Assembly (NCBI GenBank): GCA_963845445.1
Contig: CAWJSE010000002.1
Span: forward strand, 2,046,001 to 2,110,000
Reading direction: 5' to 3'
DNA: 64,000 nucleotides
From: JABDBL01 sp963845445
GTDB taxonomy: Bacteria; Cyanobacteriota; Vampirovibrionia; Obscuribacterales; Obscuribacteraceae
Shown piece after piece: positions 28,403-37,896 of this stretch. Each line of letters starts with the position of its first letter. Within the stretch, counting starts at the first letter, position 1. Below the pieces are notes generated by a model. The model saw only the letters and a program-made list of their open reading frames with translations. It made no database searches and was not told where the DNA came from. A program made the translations under genes and the position numbers.

Positions 28403-29572
28403 TCAGTGAGCATCCGGAGGCGGTCCTGACTCTTGGGCAGGTTCTCGTGGTCCATAGTCTTGCCCCCCTACTGGCGGCCCAAATCCCTGTCCCATACCAG
28501 CAGTTCCATAGCCCTGTCCACTTTCTGAACGTTCAAATCCTGGTCCACCAGGAGGTCCAAATCCCGGTCCACTACCAGGTGGGCCAACTCCCGGTCCGCC
28601 ACCGGGGGGTCTAAATCTTTGTCTGCCACCATAGCCAGTGCGCGATGGTCTCCGTCTAAAGCTCTCATCTGGCACACCCTTAAAGCTTCTAGGAATAAAT
28701 GGATATCCCTGAGTAATGACATAATAATAGGTTCCCTTAGGATATTCGCTTGTTACTCCAAATCGTCCATTACAATTGTCGAGATCACCAGCTCCATTCA
28801 CATATTCATAGTCTTCGGTGAAAGATCCATCATATTTGCCACCGGGACCGCCTCTTCTCCAACCGCTCCTCAACTTATAACTCGATTTCAAATTTTTCAT
28901 TCCCGAATGCAGATCCATTGGATCTTTATAGCTATATGGTGCATAAAGGGGAAAACCGTCTGCGGCATAACCCAGAAGGACTGGCTTTGTGGCAATGGAC
29001 AATTTATTTAAAAGTCCGGTTGGTAATCCATGATAATGATAGGCACCGTTAGGCTGGACATGCGCATTATTCTGATCAAGTCCCAGGCGCGCTCCCAGTG
29101 CCATAGCTTCGTAATGCCAACCCGATGAAGGATCGTTATTCCACCATTCAGCTGTGCCAGGATCGAATGGAATACCATTGATAGCTATACCAAACGGATT
29201 TTGTCCCAAGGGGGTCGTGACTCCAGTTAGATGCGGTTCAATTGGTACTTTGAATATGTAATGCTGCTCTCTAATGGTATTGGGATTGCCAGCATTAGGA
29301 AAGTCACCGGTAGGATGATTTGGCAGACCATCAGACTTAATTATTCTATAAGCACCATCTGTAATGATACTAACATCGCTGCTAGCGTATACAGGCGACA
29401 TGGCCATTTCAAAAAGCCTCCAAGGATCAACTTTTGGAAAAGTTTGAGTCTGCAGCTCCTTGCTACTGGCCTGTTTATCCTTTTCGCTTTCATAGTGCGC
29501 ATCGGCAGGAATACTACATATATGCAGTGCAGTAATCAAAAGGGTTAAGGCAAATCTGTTTGCACAATTCAT
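28403..29572 (-). CDS. YHYH-domain secreted protein with Gly/Pro-rich tail
   Basis: The 389-residue protein has a signal peptide (about 26 residues, ending PADAH). The central region has the YHYH-protein features: GWHYEAM, then HVQPNGAYHYHGLP with the name-giving YHYH, LLGYAADGFPLYAPY, and a later EYPKGTYYYVITQGYPFIPR. The roughly 90-residue C-terminal tail is low-complexity, with repeated GPGFGPPGG-like units. The YHYH family is exported and widespread, with no established function; the clustered His suggests metal binding, which is inference. It is followed on the same strand by a small exported protein and a hydrolase, perhaps one unit. Confidence 0.82.
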   Translation of the reverse strand: MNCANRFALTLLITALHICSIPADAHYESEKDKQASSKELQTQTFPKVDPWRLFEMAMSPVYASSDVSIITDGAYRIIKSDGLPNHPTGDFPNAGNPNTIREQHYIFKVPIEPHLTGVTTPLGQNPFGIAINGIPFDPGTAEWWNNDPSSGWHYEAMALGARLGLDQNNAHVQPNGAYHYHGLPTGLLNKLSIATKPVLLGYAADGFPLYAPYSYKDPMDLHSGMKNLKSSYKLRSGWRRGGPGGKYDGSFTEDYEYVNGAGDLDNCNGRFGVTSEYPKGTYYYVITQGYPFIPRSFKGVPDESFRRRPSRTGYGGRQRFRPPGGGPGVGPPGSGPGFGPPGGPGFERSESGQGYGTAGMGQGFGPPVGGQDYGPREPAQESGPPPDAH

Positions 29573-29585
29573 AATTACAGGAGGA

Positions 29586-29936
29586 TTATTGACTTTTTAC
29601 GCGTTTCTCTAATTCCAGTTTGTGAATATCATTGCTAATATTGTTCAAGTCTCCAATTATTTCAGCCCTGTTATCATCAGTCAATTTGCGATTTGTTTTG
29701 TTGAGCATTTTTGCTTTTTTTCGCGCCACATTGGCCAGATCTTTGCGCAGTCTATTTGCTTCCTTTACGGTGAGTTGCTTATATTTTTGACCGGCATTAA
29801 TTTGTTGCATTAACTTCGCCTGGCCTTCATCCTGGATAATAGGCTTTGACTTTGAATATATTGGTAGCCCATTTAAAACAGAAACTGAACAAATGACCGT
29901 TGCCAAACTCAGCATGCACGACCTTTTCAGATTCAT
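29586..29936 (-). CDS. Small exported helical protein
   Basis: From the ATG at 29936, preceded by AAGGGG, the product has about 116 residues: a signal peptide of about 28 residues, then a highly charged Lys/Arg/Glu/Asn-rich helical region without domain motifs. It is 13 bases from the YHYH gene and 38 bases downstream of the hydrolase gene on the same strand, so the three probably form an operon. It is not recognised; general shape recalls Spy-like helical periplasmic proteins, but the LTxxQ motif is absent. Confidence 0.6.
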   Translation of the reverse strand: MNLKRSCMLSLATVICSVSVLNGLPIYSKSKPIIQDEGQAKLMQQINAGQKYKQLTVKEANRLRKDLANVARKKAKMLNKTNRKLTDDNRAEIIGDLNNISNDIHKLELEKRVKSQ

Positions 29937-29974
29937 ATTTGTCCCCTTTAGTCTTTTCATTTTTCTATTCCGTA

Positions 29975-30934
29975 TTAAGGATGCGCCGTCACACCCGATC
30001 GGCTCGAGTGTGCTTCATTGTTGATCCAATCAGTTACTAGTTGCGCAAGCTGATCAGTCAACTGGTTCTCCTCGAGCAAAAGATGCTCCCCGTCACCAAC
30101 AATCATTAGCAATTTATCCTGAGTCGACAGTTGATTAAAAAGGCTGATTGTACCTTCGGGCTTTACTAGCTTATCTTTAAATCCGGCCATCATCAGCACC
30201 GGCACATTGGCCACTAAGGCAGCGGCATCCTCATTCCCTTTCATAAAGTCATTGAACTGTTTTAGTTCTTTGGGTGTCATTTTTAAGCGATTAGTTGGTT
30301 CTGCCTCCCATTTCGCTCTAAGAGTTGGATTGGCTGTTGCTCTATTCATCACCTCAGGAGCAATACTCATTTGCGTATCTTTATGCTCCAGATAACGCGC
30401 TCCCACCACTAATTCAGAGCTCAATTTGGCATAGCGATCACTTGAAGGCACTGACGATACTAGACCATTCACCAGTTCTGGATAGCGAGACGTTGCACGC
30501 AAAGCAATGGCACCACCCATTGATTCACCAATAAGAAAAATTGACGCTTTTGGATAAGCTTTGCGTAGCGAACGCAAAGCGGCTTCTATATCAGACAAAC
30601 AAGCTTCAAAATCTACTTGATTACCGGCTTCGCGCTTCATCCACTCGCCAAAACCTCTAACATCTAATGCGTAAACTGCAAAACCGCGACTTGCCATTGT
30701 TCTACCGAATTCGGTAAACGATTCGCTGCTGAACCCAAGTCCATGAACACACAGTAATACTACGCTCGGCTTTTCTACTGGAATCCAAGAGCGGTAGGGA
30801 ACTTTTATCTTACTACTCCAGATTGGCAGTTTTCGGTTTTGAGAGGCCTTGTTGACCGAAGCACTTGTGGTCAGCGACAAACCAAATACCAATAGTATTA
30901 AGGTAATAGTGCTGATAATAATTTTCTTTGTCAT
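29975..30934 (-). CDS. Exported alpha/beta hydrolase (lysophospholipase-like)
   Basis: The 319-residue protein begins with a signal peptide or anchor (about residues 4-26). It has the serine-hydrolase pattern of the monoglyceride-lipase/lysophospholipase group: VHGLGFSSESF (oxyanion region, residue 63 on), DVRGFGEW, the nucleophile elbow GESMGG with Ser138, an acid at D254 (GFKDKLV) and H284 (GDGEHLL). All triad residues are in place. The substrate is probably a lipid or other ester; it is not known. A related gene at 56.4-57.4 kb is frameshifted at its elbow. It is the first gene of a possible three-gene unit. Confidence 0.85.
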   Translation of the reverse strand: MTKKIIISTITLILLVFGLSLTTSASVNKASQNRKLPIWSSKIKVPYRSWIPVEKPSVVLLCVHGLGFSSESFTEFGRTMASRGFAVYALDVRGFGEWMKREAGNQVDFEACLSDIEAALRSLRKAYPKASIFLIGESMGGAIALRATSRYPELVNGLVSSVPSSDRYAKLSSELVVGARYLEHKDTQMSIAPEVMNRATANPTLRAKWEAEPTNRLKMTPKELKQFNDFMKGNEDAAALVANVPVLMMAGFKDKLVKPEGTISLFNQLSTQDKLLMIVGDGEHLLLEENQLTDQLAQLVTDWINNEAHSSRSGVTAHP

Positions 30935-31138
30935 TGGTATGGTGCTTTCCTGTTCGCGAAAGTTAAAAATTCGCCGCGCTAATATTTAGTACTTACCCAA
31001 TTACTAACATATCATTAGATCAGCTATTCCAACATAGGCCAAAACTTTTATCCTGAATGGTGCAGAAAGTGGCCCATGGCCTACGTCCGAATAAATTATG
31101 CTAACCTTGAAATAGTGCATCTTTGAAGGAAGGTGGCA

Positions 31139-31678
31139 ATGAGAATTCGGGCCATGGCAATTACTGCAACATTAATCACAAGCATTTTCAACTGGATCAG
31201 TACTCCAAGCATTTTTGCCGACGAAGAAACGAACCCCAGTCAACAAACTGACAAAAGTAGTGTAACGGTAGAACATTCGGACAGTTATTGGAAAAGTAAA
31301 TTAGATCCCCAGACTTATCAAGTCACTAGATGTAGTGCAACCGAGCCGCCCTTTTCCGGTAAATATTGGAACAATCATCGCAATGGCACATACGTTTGCA
31401 GCAATTGCGGTGCTATCCTTTTCGAATCAAAAGACAAATTCGATTCGGGAACAGGATGGCCCAGCTTCACTAAAGCTCAGGCCGACTCTGTAAAACTTCG
31501 CCAAGATTTCTCCATGGACATGGAACGGAATGAAGTCATTTGCAAACGCTGCGGTGCCCATTTAGGACATGTTTTTGAAGATGGCCCAACACTAAGCGGC
31601 GAGAGATACTGCATAAATTCTGCAGCACTCAATTTCGAAAACAGCAAACAAAGTAAAAATGGCGATAAAAAGCCTTAG
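31139..31678 (+). CDS. msrB: Exported methionine-R-sulfoxide reductase MsrB
   Basis: The ATG at 31139 is preferred over a GTG six bases earlier because GGAAGG then lies five bases upstream. A signal peptide of about 28 residues ends in FADEE. The MsrB domain follows: YQVTRCSATEPPFSG with resolving Cys65, two zinc CxxC pairs (C87/C90 and C135/C138), GTGWPSF, and catalytic Cys158 in GERYCINSAAL. It reduces methionine-R-sulfoxide in proteins; export implies repair of periplasmic or surface proteins after oxidative damage. It is monocistronic and followed by a stem-loop. Confidence 0.93.
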   Translation: MRIRAMAITATLITSIFNWISTPSIFADEETNPSQQTDKSSVTVEHSDSYWKSKLDPQTYQVTRCSATEPPFSGKYWNNHRNGTYVCSNCGAILFESKDKFDSGTGWPSFTKAQADSVKLRQDFSMDMERNEVICKRCGAHLGHVFEDGPTLSGERYCINSAALNFENSKQSKNGDKKP

Positions 31679-31717
31679 CAAATTGGCCTGTAAAGATTCT
31701 CATTAACTAAGAAACTA

Positions 31718-31750
31718 ATTATTGACCCAAAGAAATATTAGGTCAATAAT
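31718..31750. terminator. Stem-loop downstream of msrB
   Basis: ATTATTGACC (31718-31727) pairs perfectly with GGTCAATAAT (31741-31750) around a 13-base loop. There is no T-run, so it may be a weak terminator, an mRNA-protecting 3' hairpin or an operator for the next gene. Confidence 0.45.
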
Positions 31751-31811
31751 GTAGACAAGCAAACTGGTATAAGTAGATTACTATATATTTCTCATGAACA
31801 TGGAGGTTGCC

Positions 31812-32252
31812 ATGCATTCAGCAATATTAACCGCCATCATCGGCTCTGGAGCCTCTGGCGTAGCTTCGGTCTTCTTATCTATTTTCGGACAGCATTCACT
31901 TAGCCGAAAAACAATGTTAATGAGGGACATGGCAAAACGTGAACAGCTATATTCTGAATTTATTCAGGAGTCTGCCAAGCTTTACATTGACGTGCTAGAT
32001 GGCGTTACCAAAAAACCATCTTCTTTGGTTCCCCTTTACTCATTAGTAAACCGCATGCGTCTTATTAGCAGCAGTAAGGTCTTGCTAGCCGCAAAGAGAG
32101 TTGCTGACGAAATTCTAAACTCTCAAAATCTTGCCCCAATAACTCTCCAAGAATTGCAAGCAATTGCAAGAGAGAATCAACCCAATGTTATGAGAGATTT
32201 TAGCGAGGCTTGTCGGCTAGAACGAGAGAGTCTTTTGTACCGACTAAAATAA
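31812..32252 (+). CDS. Membrane-anchored helical protein, unrecognised
   Basis: About 146 residues from the ATG at 31812, chosen over 31794 because GGAGG lies five bases before it. An N-terminal hydrophobic segment (about residues 3-24, small residues and Gly) is followed by a charged helical domain with EQLYSEFIQESAKLY and SSSKVLLAAKRVADEIL. The layout resembles small bacterial proteins with one membrane helix and a cytoplasmic helical bundle, which have no known function. Nothing in the context suggests a role. Confidence 0.62.
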   Translation: MHSAILTAIIGSGASGVASVFLSIFGQHSLSRKTMLMRDMAKREQLYSEFIQESAKLYIDVLDGVTKKPSSLVPLYSLVNRMRLISSSKVLLAAKRVADEILNSQNLAPITLQELQAIARENQPNVMRDFSEACRLERESLLYRLK

Positions 32253-32312
32253 GGAGAGTCATTGCTGAGCGACCGGTATAATTCGGAATACTAATCATCA
32301 TTTTTCAAGTCA

Positions 32313-32834
32313 TCATTTCTCGAGCCAATGATAAACGTATACATCAGCCAATTCTCCTCTGAAAGGAATGGTCTTTTCATAAATCCCACCAATACGCTTT
32401 GCTACCGCCATAGAACGCTGATTCTCGGGATGAATTATGCTTATCAATCTATTCCATTTTAATTCTTTGATCACCAGCTCTCTAATAGCAGTTGCTGCTT
32501 CAGTTACATAACCTTTGCCCCAAAACTTTTGAGCCAAGGACCACTTGATTTCGGGTTCGGGCCAATCACCGGGGAACCAAAGTCCTATCGGACCCATCAT
32601 TCTGCCAGACTCCTTTTCGACAACAGCATATGGTCCAAAGCCCCTCAACTGCCAATGTCCAACATAAGCAGCCAGCCAACGCCACGTTAACCAATCAGGC
32701 AACGGCTCTTTAATGGTATATCGCACACATTCTTTATCGCCGAACATTTCGCAAAGCGATTGCCAATCATCAATGCTGAACATGCGCAAATTGAGTCTTT
32801 CTGTTTCTAGCGAGTCGGGTATAAGTTGTTTCAT
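32313..32834 (-). CDS. GNAT-family acetyltransferase (RimJ/RimL-like)
   Basis: About 173 residues from the ATG at 32834, preceded by GGGGG; the frame extends to 32885 without a ribosome site. The sequence starts LETERLNLRMFSIDDW, typical of RimJ/RimL-type GNATs, has the substrate-binding WLTWRW region, MGPIGLWFPGDW in the core strands, the acetyl-CoA loop area KFWGKGYVTEAATAI (Q/RxxGxG/A type) and the closing NQRSMAVAKRIGG. It should transfer acetyl from acetyl-CoA to an amine of a protein N-terminus or small molecule. It stands alone. Confidence 0.87.
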   Translation of the reverse strand: MKQLIPDSLETERLNLRMFSIDDWQSLCEMFGDKECVRYTIKEPLPDWLTWRWLAAYVGHWQLRGFGPYAVVEKESGRMMGPIGLWFPGDWPEPEIKWSLAQKFWGKGYVTEAATAIRELVIKELKWNRLISIIHPENQRSMAVAKRIGGIYEKTIPFRGELADVYVYHWLEK

Positions 32835-33242
32835 GTATCCCCCCAATATACTCAGACCGGTCAAGCTGCGAACTATTAATGCCAATGCGAAATACTTTCA
32901 AGCATAACAAAGTCACCGCTATCATTTTGCCTTATCCGTTCCTTCCAATTCGATAGCATCACAAATGGTGTGCCCTTTTTAACTGAGGCATTCCAATTCG
33001 ACGCAGAGCCGTCCTCATTTCCACCTATACCGACGTAGGCAATAATAACAACCAAGGCATTATATATGGTGCATATGCGGTCAGTTTATTAAAAATTGGT
33101 CTACGCCTCATTAGATCCATAGACTAAACTATGGGCTTTGTCTTAATATAATAATTTACTGGCTTATATTCCGTAAATTATCAAATTTTGAGAGAAATAG
33201 GAGACTAGCTGTGCAGCATTTAAAAGAATTGCTCCAGCAACT
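32835..33242. other. Divergent intergenic region upstream of the glycosyltransferase
   Basis: No long gene is seen. AGGAGA at 33199-33204 is a strong ribosome site, but the start it serves, GTG at 33211, opens only a 17-codon frame ending at 33264 inside the glycosyltransferase frame. That may be a leader peptide, or the original start disrupted by an indel. Confidence 0.5.
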
Positions 33243-34313
33243 GTGCAAATCGCTAATCGGCTGAATACTAAACGTGTCAATAGAAAGAAGAAGAATCGGG
33301 CTTCGATTTCGGTAATCATACCTGTATACAATGGTGCTCGCTATATCGAGGAAGCCATAGTAAGTGTAATCAATCAAACAGTAATGCCACTAGAGCTGAT
33401 CATCGTAGATGACGGCTCTACAGATAATTCCCTTGATATAGTTCAAAGCTTATCAACGCCATTCCCTTTGGTGATAATCAAGCAAGCCAATAGCGGACAG
33501 GGAGCAGCCCGTAATCATGCAGTTACCATAGCCAAAGGTGAATTCATAGCTCCGCTTGATCAAGACGACAAATGGTATCCAGATCACTTAGAGAGATTAC
33601 TGAAACCTTTCACTAGAAATGCGAGGATAGGTTGGACCTATAGTAACGTAGACGAAATCAATGAAACCGGTCAAATAACCAATTTTGCTTTGTTGAATGT
33701 ATTACCTGCTATTCACCCTAAACGGAGAATAGTTGATATGCTCACCTTCGATATGTTCATCTTGCCATCCGCCAGCATTATCAGAAAAGAGGCATTTCTT
33801 GCAGTAGGCGGCTTTGACCCGCAGCTTAAAGGATATGAAGACGATGATTTATTTCTTCGTCTCTTTCGGGAAGGCTATTCTAATATCTATATAGGTGATT
33901 CTTTGTCACAGTGGAGAATATATGGAAAGAGCTGTTCCTTTTCACCTTCCATGGCACATAGCCGACGATTATACGCACAAAAGTTGATACAGAGTTTTCC
34001 CGACGATGCAAATCTAGCAAGATTTTGGATACGCGACTTCGTGATACCACGTTTCTTGAACAATTCACTGGGAGACTTTGTATCAGCAAGAGCAATTAAA
34101 GACTTTAACAAATGCGAAAACGCTCTTGCTGATCTTTGCCACTATGCGGAGTGGGCTCGCCCTCAGACACGCTTCAAAATGCGTATTCGCACTTTGGTTT
34201 GGGGCACTCGTCTAAAAATCGGGCGCTTGCTTTCTAAACCTCTACACTCAAATAATTCCTTGCCAACTCGTAGTCTTTGGGAAGGTTTAGTAACATCATG
34301 CTTTCTTCCATAG
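33243..34313 (+). CDS. Family 2 glycosyltransferase
   Basis: The 356-residue frame has a GT-A fold glycosyltransferase domain from about residue 22: SVIIPVYNGARYIEEAI, IIVDDGSTDNSLDIV, a GAARNHAVTIAKGEFIAPLD segment and DQDDKWYPDHL (metal-binding Asp residues), then VGGFDPQLKGYEDDDLFLR with the ED base region. It would transfer a sugar from a nucleotide-sugar to a glycan or lipid, probably for surface polysaccharide. The C-terminal 100 residues are basic and helical. The GTG start at 33243 has no good ribosome site; the strong one upstream points to another frame. Its 3' end overlaps the next gene by 16 bases, so the two are coupled. Confidence 0.87.
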   Translation: MQIANRLNTKRVNRKKKNRASISVIIPVYNGARYIEEAIVSVINQTVMPLELIIVDDGSTDNSLDIVQSLSTPFPLVIIKQANSGQGAARNHAVTIAKGEFIAPLDQDDKWYPDHLERLLKPFTRNARIGWTYSNVDEINETGQITNFALLNVLPAIHPKRRIVDMLTFDMFILPSASIIRKEAFLAVGGFDPQLKGYEDDDLFLRLFREGYSNIYIGDSLSQWRIYGKSCSFSPSMAHSRRLYAQKLIQSFPDDANLARFWIRDFVIPRFLNNSLGDFVSARAIKDFNKCENALADLCHYAEWARPQTRFKMRIRTLVWGTRLKIGRLLSKPLHSNNSLPTRSLWEGLVTSCFLP

Positions 34314-36772
34314 CAATCTCAAAGAAGACTTACAATAGTTTTTTTATAGCAGGCAGTATATTGTTTGTATGCATTTGCTCTTTGCCTCTTCTTAGATTTT
34401 TTTATCTTATTCAGAATGTTGGGGGCAATAACCTCTCCAACGATTATCTTGGTTTGATACCAATGATAGATCCTATGCTCTCTGGTAAATATAACTGGCT
34501 AGATCTTAGCCATGCTTATATAGGAGACCACTTTGTTCCCGCCACCGTTTTTTGCCACTTTCTTTGCGCAAAATTTCTTGAGTGGAACGCCCGCAGCGAG
34601 TTATTTTTAGGCGTCATACTTTCGTTGATTAGAGCCCTACTCTTTTATTTCATATTTTGTGGTTTTTCTTTTCGTAAAGCCAGATATATTCTGCTCGGTG
34701 GCATATTGGCATTGGTTTTTTCTTCGTCACAAGCATGTATTTATCTTTATGGTGAGGCTTCGATCCCTATCGGTCTTTGTTCTTTAGGATATGTTATTGG
34801 CTTATTTGCCATTGTTAGAATAGAACAACCATGGCTAAGAAGAATGGTCGCTCTGCTTGGCGGACTATTATCTTGTTATTCTTGGGGTAATTTCTTGCCT
34901 TGCTGGGCAACTTTTTTCGTGGCCTTATTCTTATTTAAACGTCCCAAAACCGATTATATTTTTTGGCTTTTAGGTGCGCTGATGAGTATTACCCCGTATG
35001 CATATTCATTCTCGAGAAGATCTCAGGGACTAGCTCATCTGGTACCCAGCTGTGCATTTAACACTTGGTTCCGATTTATAAATATGCTAGGGCGCCCTCT
35101 GTGTAATAAAGTCGGACAAATCTTCGAGCCCATAGATACATCCTTCACTGCCGGCTTGATCGCTTTGCTTTTGTATTCAATCGCGTCAACAAGTCTGATT
35201 TGGTATAAGAAATTTGATAGCAAAATAAAAGCATCGCTCGTATTAGCATTGTATGGTTTTCTAAGTATCTGGTTGATTAGTATCGTAAGAATACAGATTG
35301 CGCCCTGGTACACCGCAATTAGTATTAACTTCTGGATCGCTCTTCTCGCTCTGATCGACTCTCTGCTTGTTTTTCCCCAATCACATGAATCAAACATAGG
35401 AAGCTTTGCTAGCAAATATACGATGCCTATACTTGGCTCGATCAGTTTACTGATCATCTCCATCTTTTACTGTCTTACCAATATTACCTATGAAGACAAA
35501 CATTTTTATTTAACTTCAAGAGCACCAGTTTCAGAGGCCACAGTGAGAAATTTTCGCACCGCTCCAACCTATTGCGAAACATTTGTTTTTCAATGGGGCG
35601 ACGGAAATCCAACGTATCTAAGCAAGCTGGCAGAGCCGCTTGAAAGACATTTGATTTCAACATTCTCAAACAGACAGCAATGGGCCCTCCAGGGAGATTT
35701 TCCTCTTCAGAGTGTTACTTTGAAGAAAAAAAACGATGGTCCTCAGACACTTTGGCTGGAATCGACAGATTTAAAAAGCGCAAGTAATTGGCGATCGTAT
35801 AAACATCTCAATCTTTGTCTCAGTAGCCACGATAAAATTACCTGGACAATCCGTCTTCCTGAAAATCTAAAATCTGCCACTTTCCAAACAGCTCTTGCTA
35901 TTCCCGATGAACTAAAGAGCTTGGAAGAGTTTACAGTACCGACAAATTTGAAAATAGAAATCGATGATAAACAAGACAAGGCGGGCAAAATAGAAAAACT
36001 CTTATCGGTCGAACAAACTGTCGAAATAAAAAGTGGCTGGCAGCCTATTAGCATCCCCTTAAGCTCATTTAGAGGCAAAGAATTAACAATTACTATGTCA
36101 GCAACAAACATGGCAATAAGGGATACGTACGGGCTATTTCAGTATCCTCATATTGATGTCGAATCAGACAAAAGCATCAATACTGCTTCTATTACCGAAA
36201 AATTACCTTATTACGCTAACGATCACGATTTTGGTAATCGCAGAGGAAGTCTTTCCACCGCTGAGAGAGAAAAACGGCAAACACTGGAGCCCGGCATTGC
36301 GCCAAGCAATACAGATCTGTCACCTTATATGGTTAAACAAACAATCAATGATTATTGCTTTCCAGCCATGAATCTAAATTTTTGGCACGAGAATATTGCT
36401 AGAGGAGAAGAAGTAGGGGCAGATGGTATTGGCTACGAATATATTAAAACTAAGTTTGGTAGTTTGGAGTCACCAGACAATTTACAGCTCGCTCTCAAAC
36501 AATATTCACATTTTGAAATAACAATGCGAACAAACATAGAGGCAGGCAAAAAGCGCTCACTGCATGTTATTTTCTTTCTTAAAGATGGTGAACTGACAGA
36601 TTTTTCTATTCCTCTGCTTGTAGACAACAACTTTCACACATACACTTTTGATTTCAGACTTTTAGACTTAGCCAATGGGGTTAAGTTAAATAAAATAGGA
36701 ATGTCACCAGCATCAAAGTCAAATTCAACGGACTCTATTGAAGTAAAATGTGTACGTCTTATTCATAAATGA
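34298..36772 (+). CDS. Large polytopic membrane protein with extracytoplasmic C-terminal domain
   Basis: From the ATG at 34298, with GGAAGG about 12 bases upstream, the product has about 824 residues. The N-terminal 390 or so hold about ten hydrophobic helices with short loops, including an early SHAYIGDHFVP segment with an acidic residue in the first large loop, as in GT-C type glycosyltransferases. The C-terminal 400 residues are soluble, mainly beta-rich, with two similar stretches (about 540-620 and 730-820) that could be carbohydrate-binding-like sandwiches. It is translationally coupled to a GT2 gene, which supports a role in glycan assembly. I do not recognise the family. Confidence 0.72.
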   Translation: MLSSIAISKKTYNSFFIAGSILFVCICSLPLLRFFYLIQNVGGNNLSNDYLGLIPMIDPMLSGKYNWLDLSHAYIGDHFVPATVFCHFLCAKFLEWNARSELFLGVILSLIRALLFYFIFCGFSFRKARYILLGGILALVFSSSQACIYLYGEASIPIGLCSLGYVIGLFAIVRIEQPWLRRMVALLGGLLSCYSWGNFLPCWATFFVALFLFKRPKTDYIFWLLGALMSITPYAYSFSRRSQGLAHLVPSCAFNTWFRFINMLGRPLCNKVGQIFEPIDTSFTAGLIALLLYSIASTSLIWYKKFDSKIKASLVLALYGFLSIWLISIVRIQIAPWYTAISINFWIALLALIDSLLVFPQSHESNIGSFASKYTMPILGSISLLIISIFYCLTNITYEDKHFYLTSRAPVSEATVRNFRTAPTYCETFVFQWGDGNPTYLSKLAEPLERHLISTFSNRQQWALQGDFPLQSVTLKKKNDGPQTLWLESTDLKSASNWRSYKHLNLCLSSHDKITWTIRLPENLKSATFQTALAIPDELKSLEEFTVPTNLKIEIDDKQDKAGKIEKLLSVEQTVEIKSGWQPISIPLSSFRGKELTITMSATNMAIRDTYGLFQYPHIDVESDKSINTASITEKLPYYANDHDFGNRRGSLSTAEREKRQTLEPGIAPSNTDLSPYMVKQTINDYCFPAMNLNFWHENIARGEEVGADGIGYEYIKTKFGSLESPDNLQLALKQYSHFEITMRTNIEAGKKRSLHVIFFLKDGELTDFSIPLLVDNNFHTYTFDFRLLDLANGVKLNKIGMSPASKSNSTDSIEVKCVRLIHK

Positions 36773-36786
36773 TTATGGATTCGTTT

Positions 36787-37719
36787 TTATTGAACCGGCT
36801 CAGTGAGCATATATCGCCACACCGGTGGTGAACTAACTATTGCCGCATTGAGCGCAGCCCCATGATATTGCTTCGGATTATTCCCGAGCTCTACATTAGT
36901 AACAATAATATGCGCATGATTATAATTAGAGGCAGTACGATCAGCGTCAGCAATACCATACCTAGTCAATCCCATCTGCTGTAAAATTTCCATTTGCTGA
37001 GTATAATTACAAGCACCAATTCTGTCTTCAAAATGATTAAAGGCAAAATATCTATCTAGCGGTGTCTTAGTACTAGAATCAAATCCTTTTGCCGGTTTAT
37101 TGAAATAATGACTGTAGTCTTTTGGAGATCCGGTCATAATAACTCTTGCCACCTGATGATATTTAGAAATTACATAGGCATGACCACCACCTTGAGATTG
37201 TCCTGCCACAGCAATATTCTCCCAATTAATTTGTCCATTTCTATCTAGAAATTGTCCCCATCCCCTCTTCATTTGACGATTATCTAAACATCGCAATAAT
37301 TTTTGCAAGCGATTTTCAATTGAATCAACCGTACTAACATCGATTAGTTCCGATAAATTGCCACCTTCAATTATTTCCAAGCGAAACTTGATATAAGCAT
37401 CAGGATCAGGACTATTAATACAAGCTTGCTGGGCCGCAACGTTGTTTGGATAAGATAATTCAATCACATAATATCCCAGCTCTGCTGCTGTATCTAAGAA
37501 TGGGAATTGCGGTCGCGGTACACCGTTAGTTCCCTGCAGAAACAGGAGGAGCTGATTACGAGATCGACCGACCGGCAGCCAACTATAATTTGCATCATTA
37601 AAGCTTGTTATGCGCGAGTCCGTGTCCGAGGGCAAGGTAGCCGTTGGATTGGCCTGAGCATATATCGCATCTGTACCAATAACCAGGACAACCAGCAATG
37701 TAAATATTATCCGGAACAT
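36787..37719 (-). CDS. Secreted alpha/beta-hydrolase-fold protein
   Basis: About 310 residues from the ATG at 37719; the frame extends upstream to 37761, but the later start gives a clean signal peptide (MFRIIFTLLVVLVIGTDAIYA). The mature protein has LLLFLQGTNG (oxyanion region), a nucleophile elbow GQSQGGGHA and a late NHAHIIV segment that could supply the His. This resembles a group of secreted bacterial hydrolases of unclear substrate, different from the lysophospholipase-like genes in this window. It converges on the membrane protein gene, 14 bases apart. Confidence 0.75.
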   Translation of the reverse strand: MFRIIFTLLVVLVIGTDAIYAQANPTATLPSDTDSRITSFNDANYSWLPVGRSRNQLLLFLQGTNGVPRPQFPFLDTAAELGYYVIELSYPNNVAAQQACINSPDPDAYIKFRLEIIEGGNLSELIDVSTVDSIENRLQKLLRCLDNRQMKRGWGQFLDRNGQINWENIAVAGQSQGGGHAYVISKYHQVARVIMTGSPKDYSHYFNKPAKGFDSSTKTPLDRYFAFNHFEDRIGACNYTQQMEILQQMGLTRYGIADADRTASNYNHAHIIVTNVELGNNPKQYHGAALNAAIVSSPPVWRYMLTEPVQ

Positions 37720-37896
37720 GCAACTCTCAATATTTAATACTTGGGCTAAACACATTAACAAAGAATGAGAATATTTATGATATACCCACTCATTAGTTAA
37801 AGGGACCTCAAGACTTGCTCGTCAGATTGCCAGGCAAACTTCTACAATTCCTTAACTGCGAAACGGAAACAACCAGCAGCATGTAAGGATGTCCAA

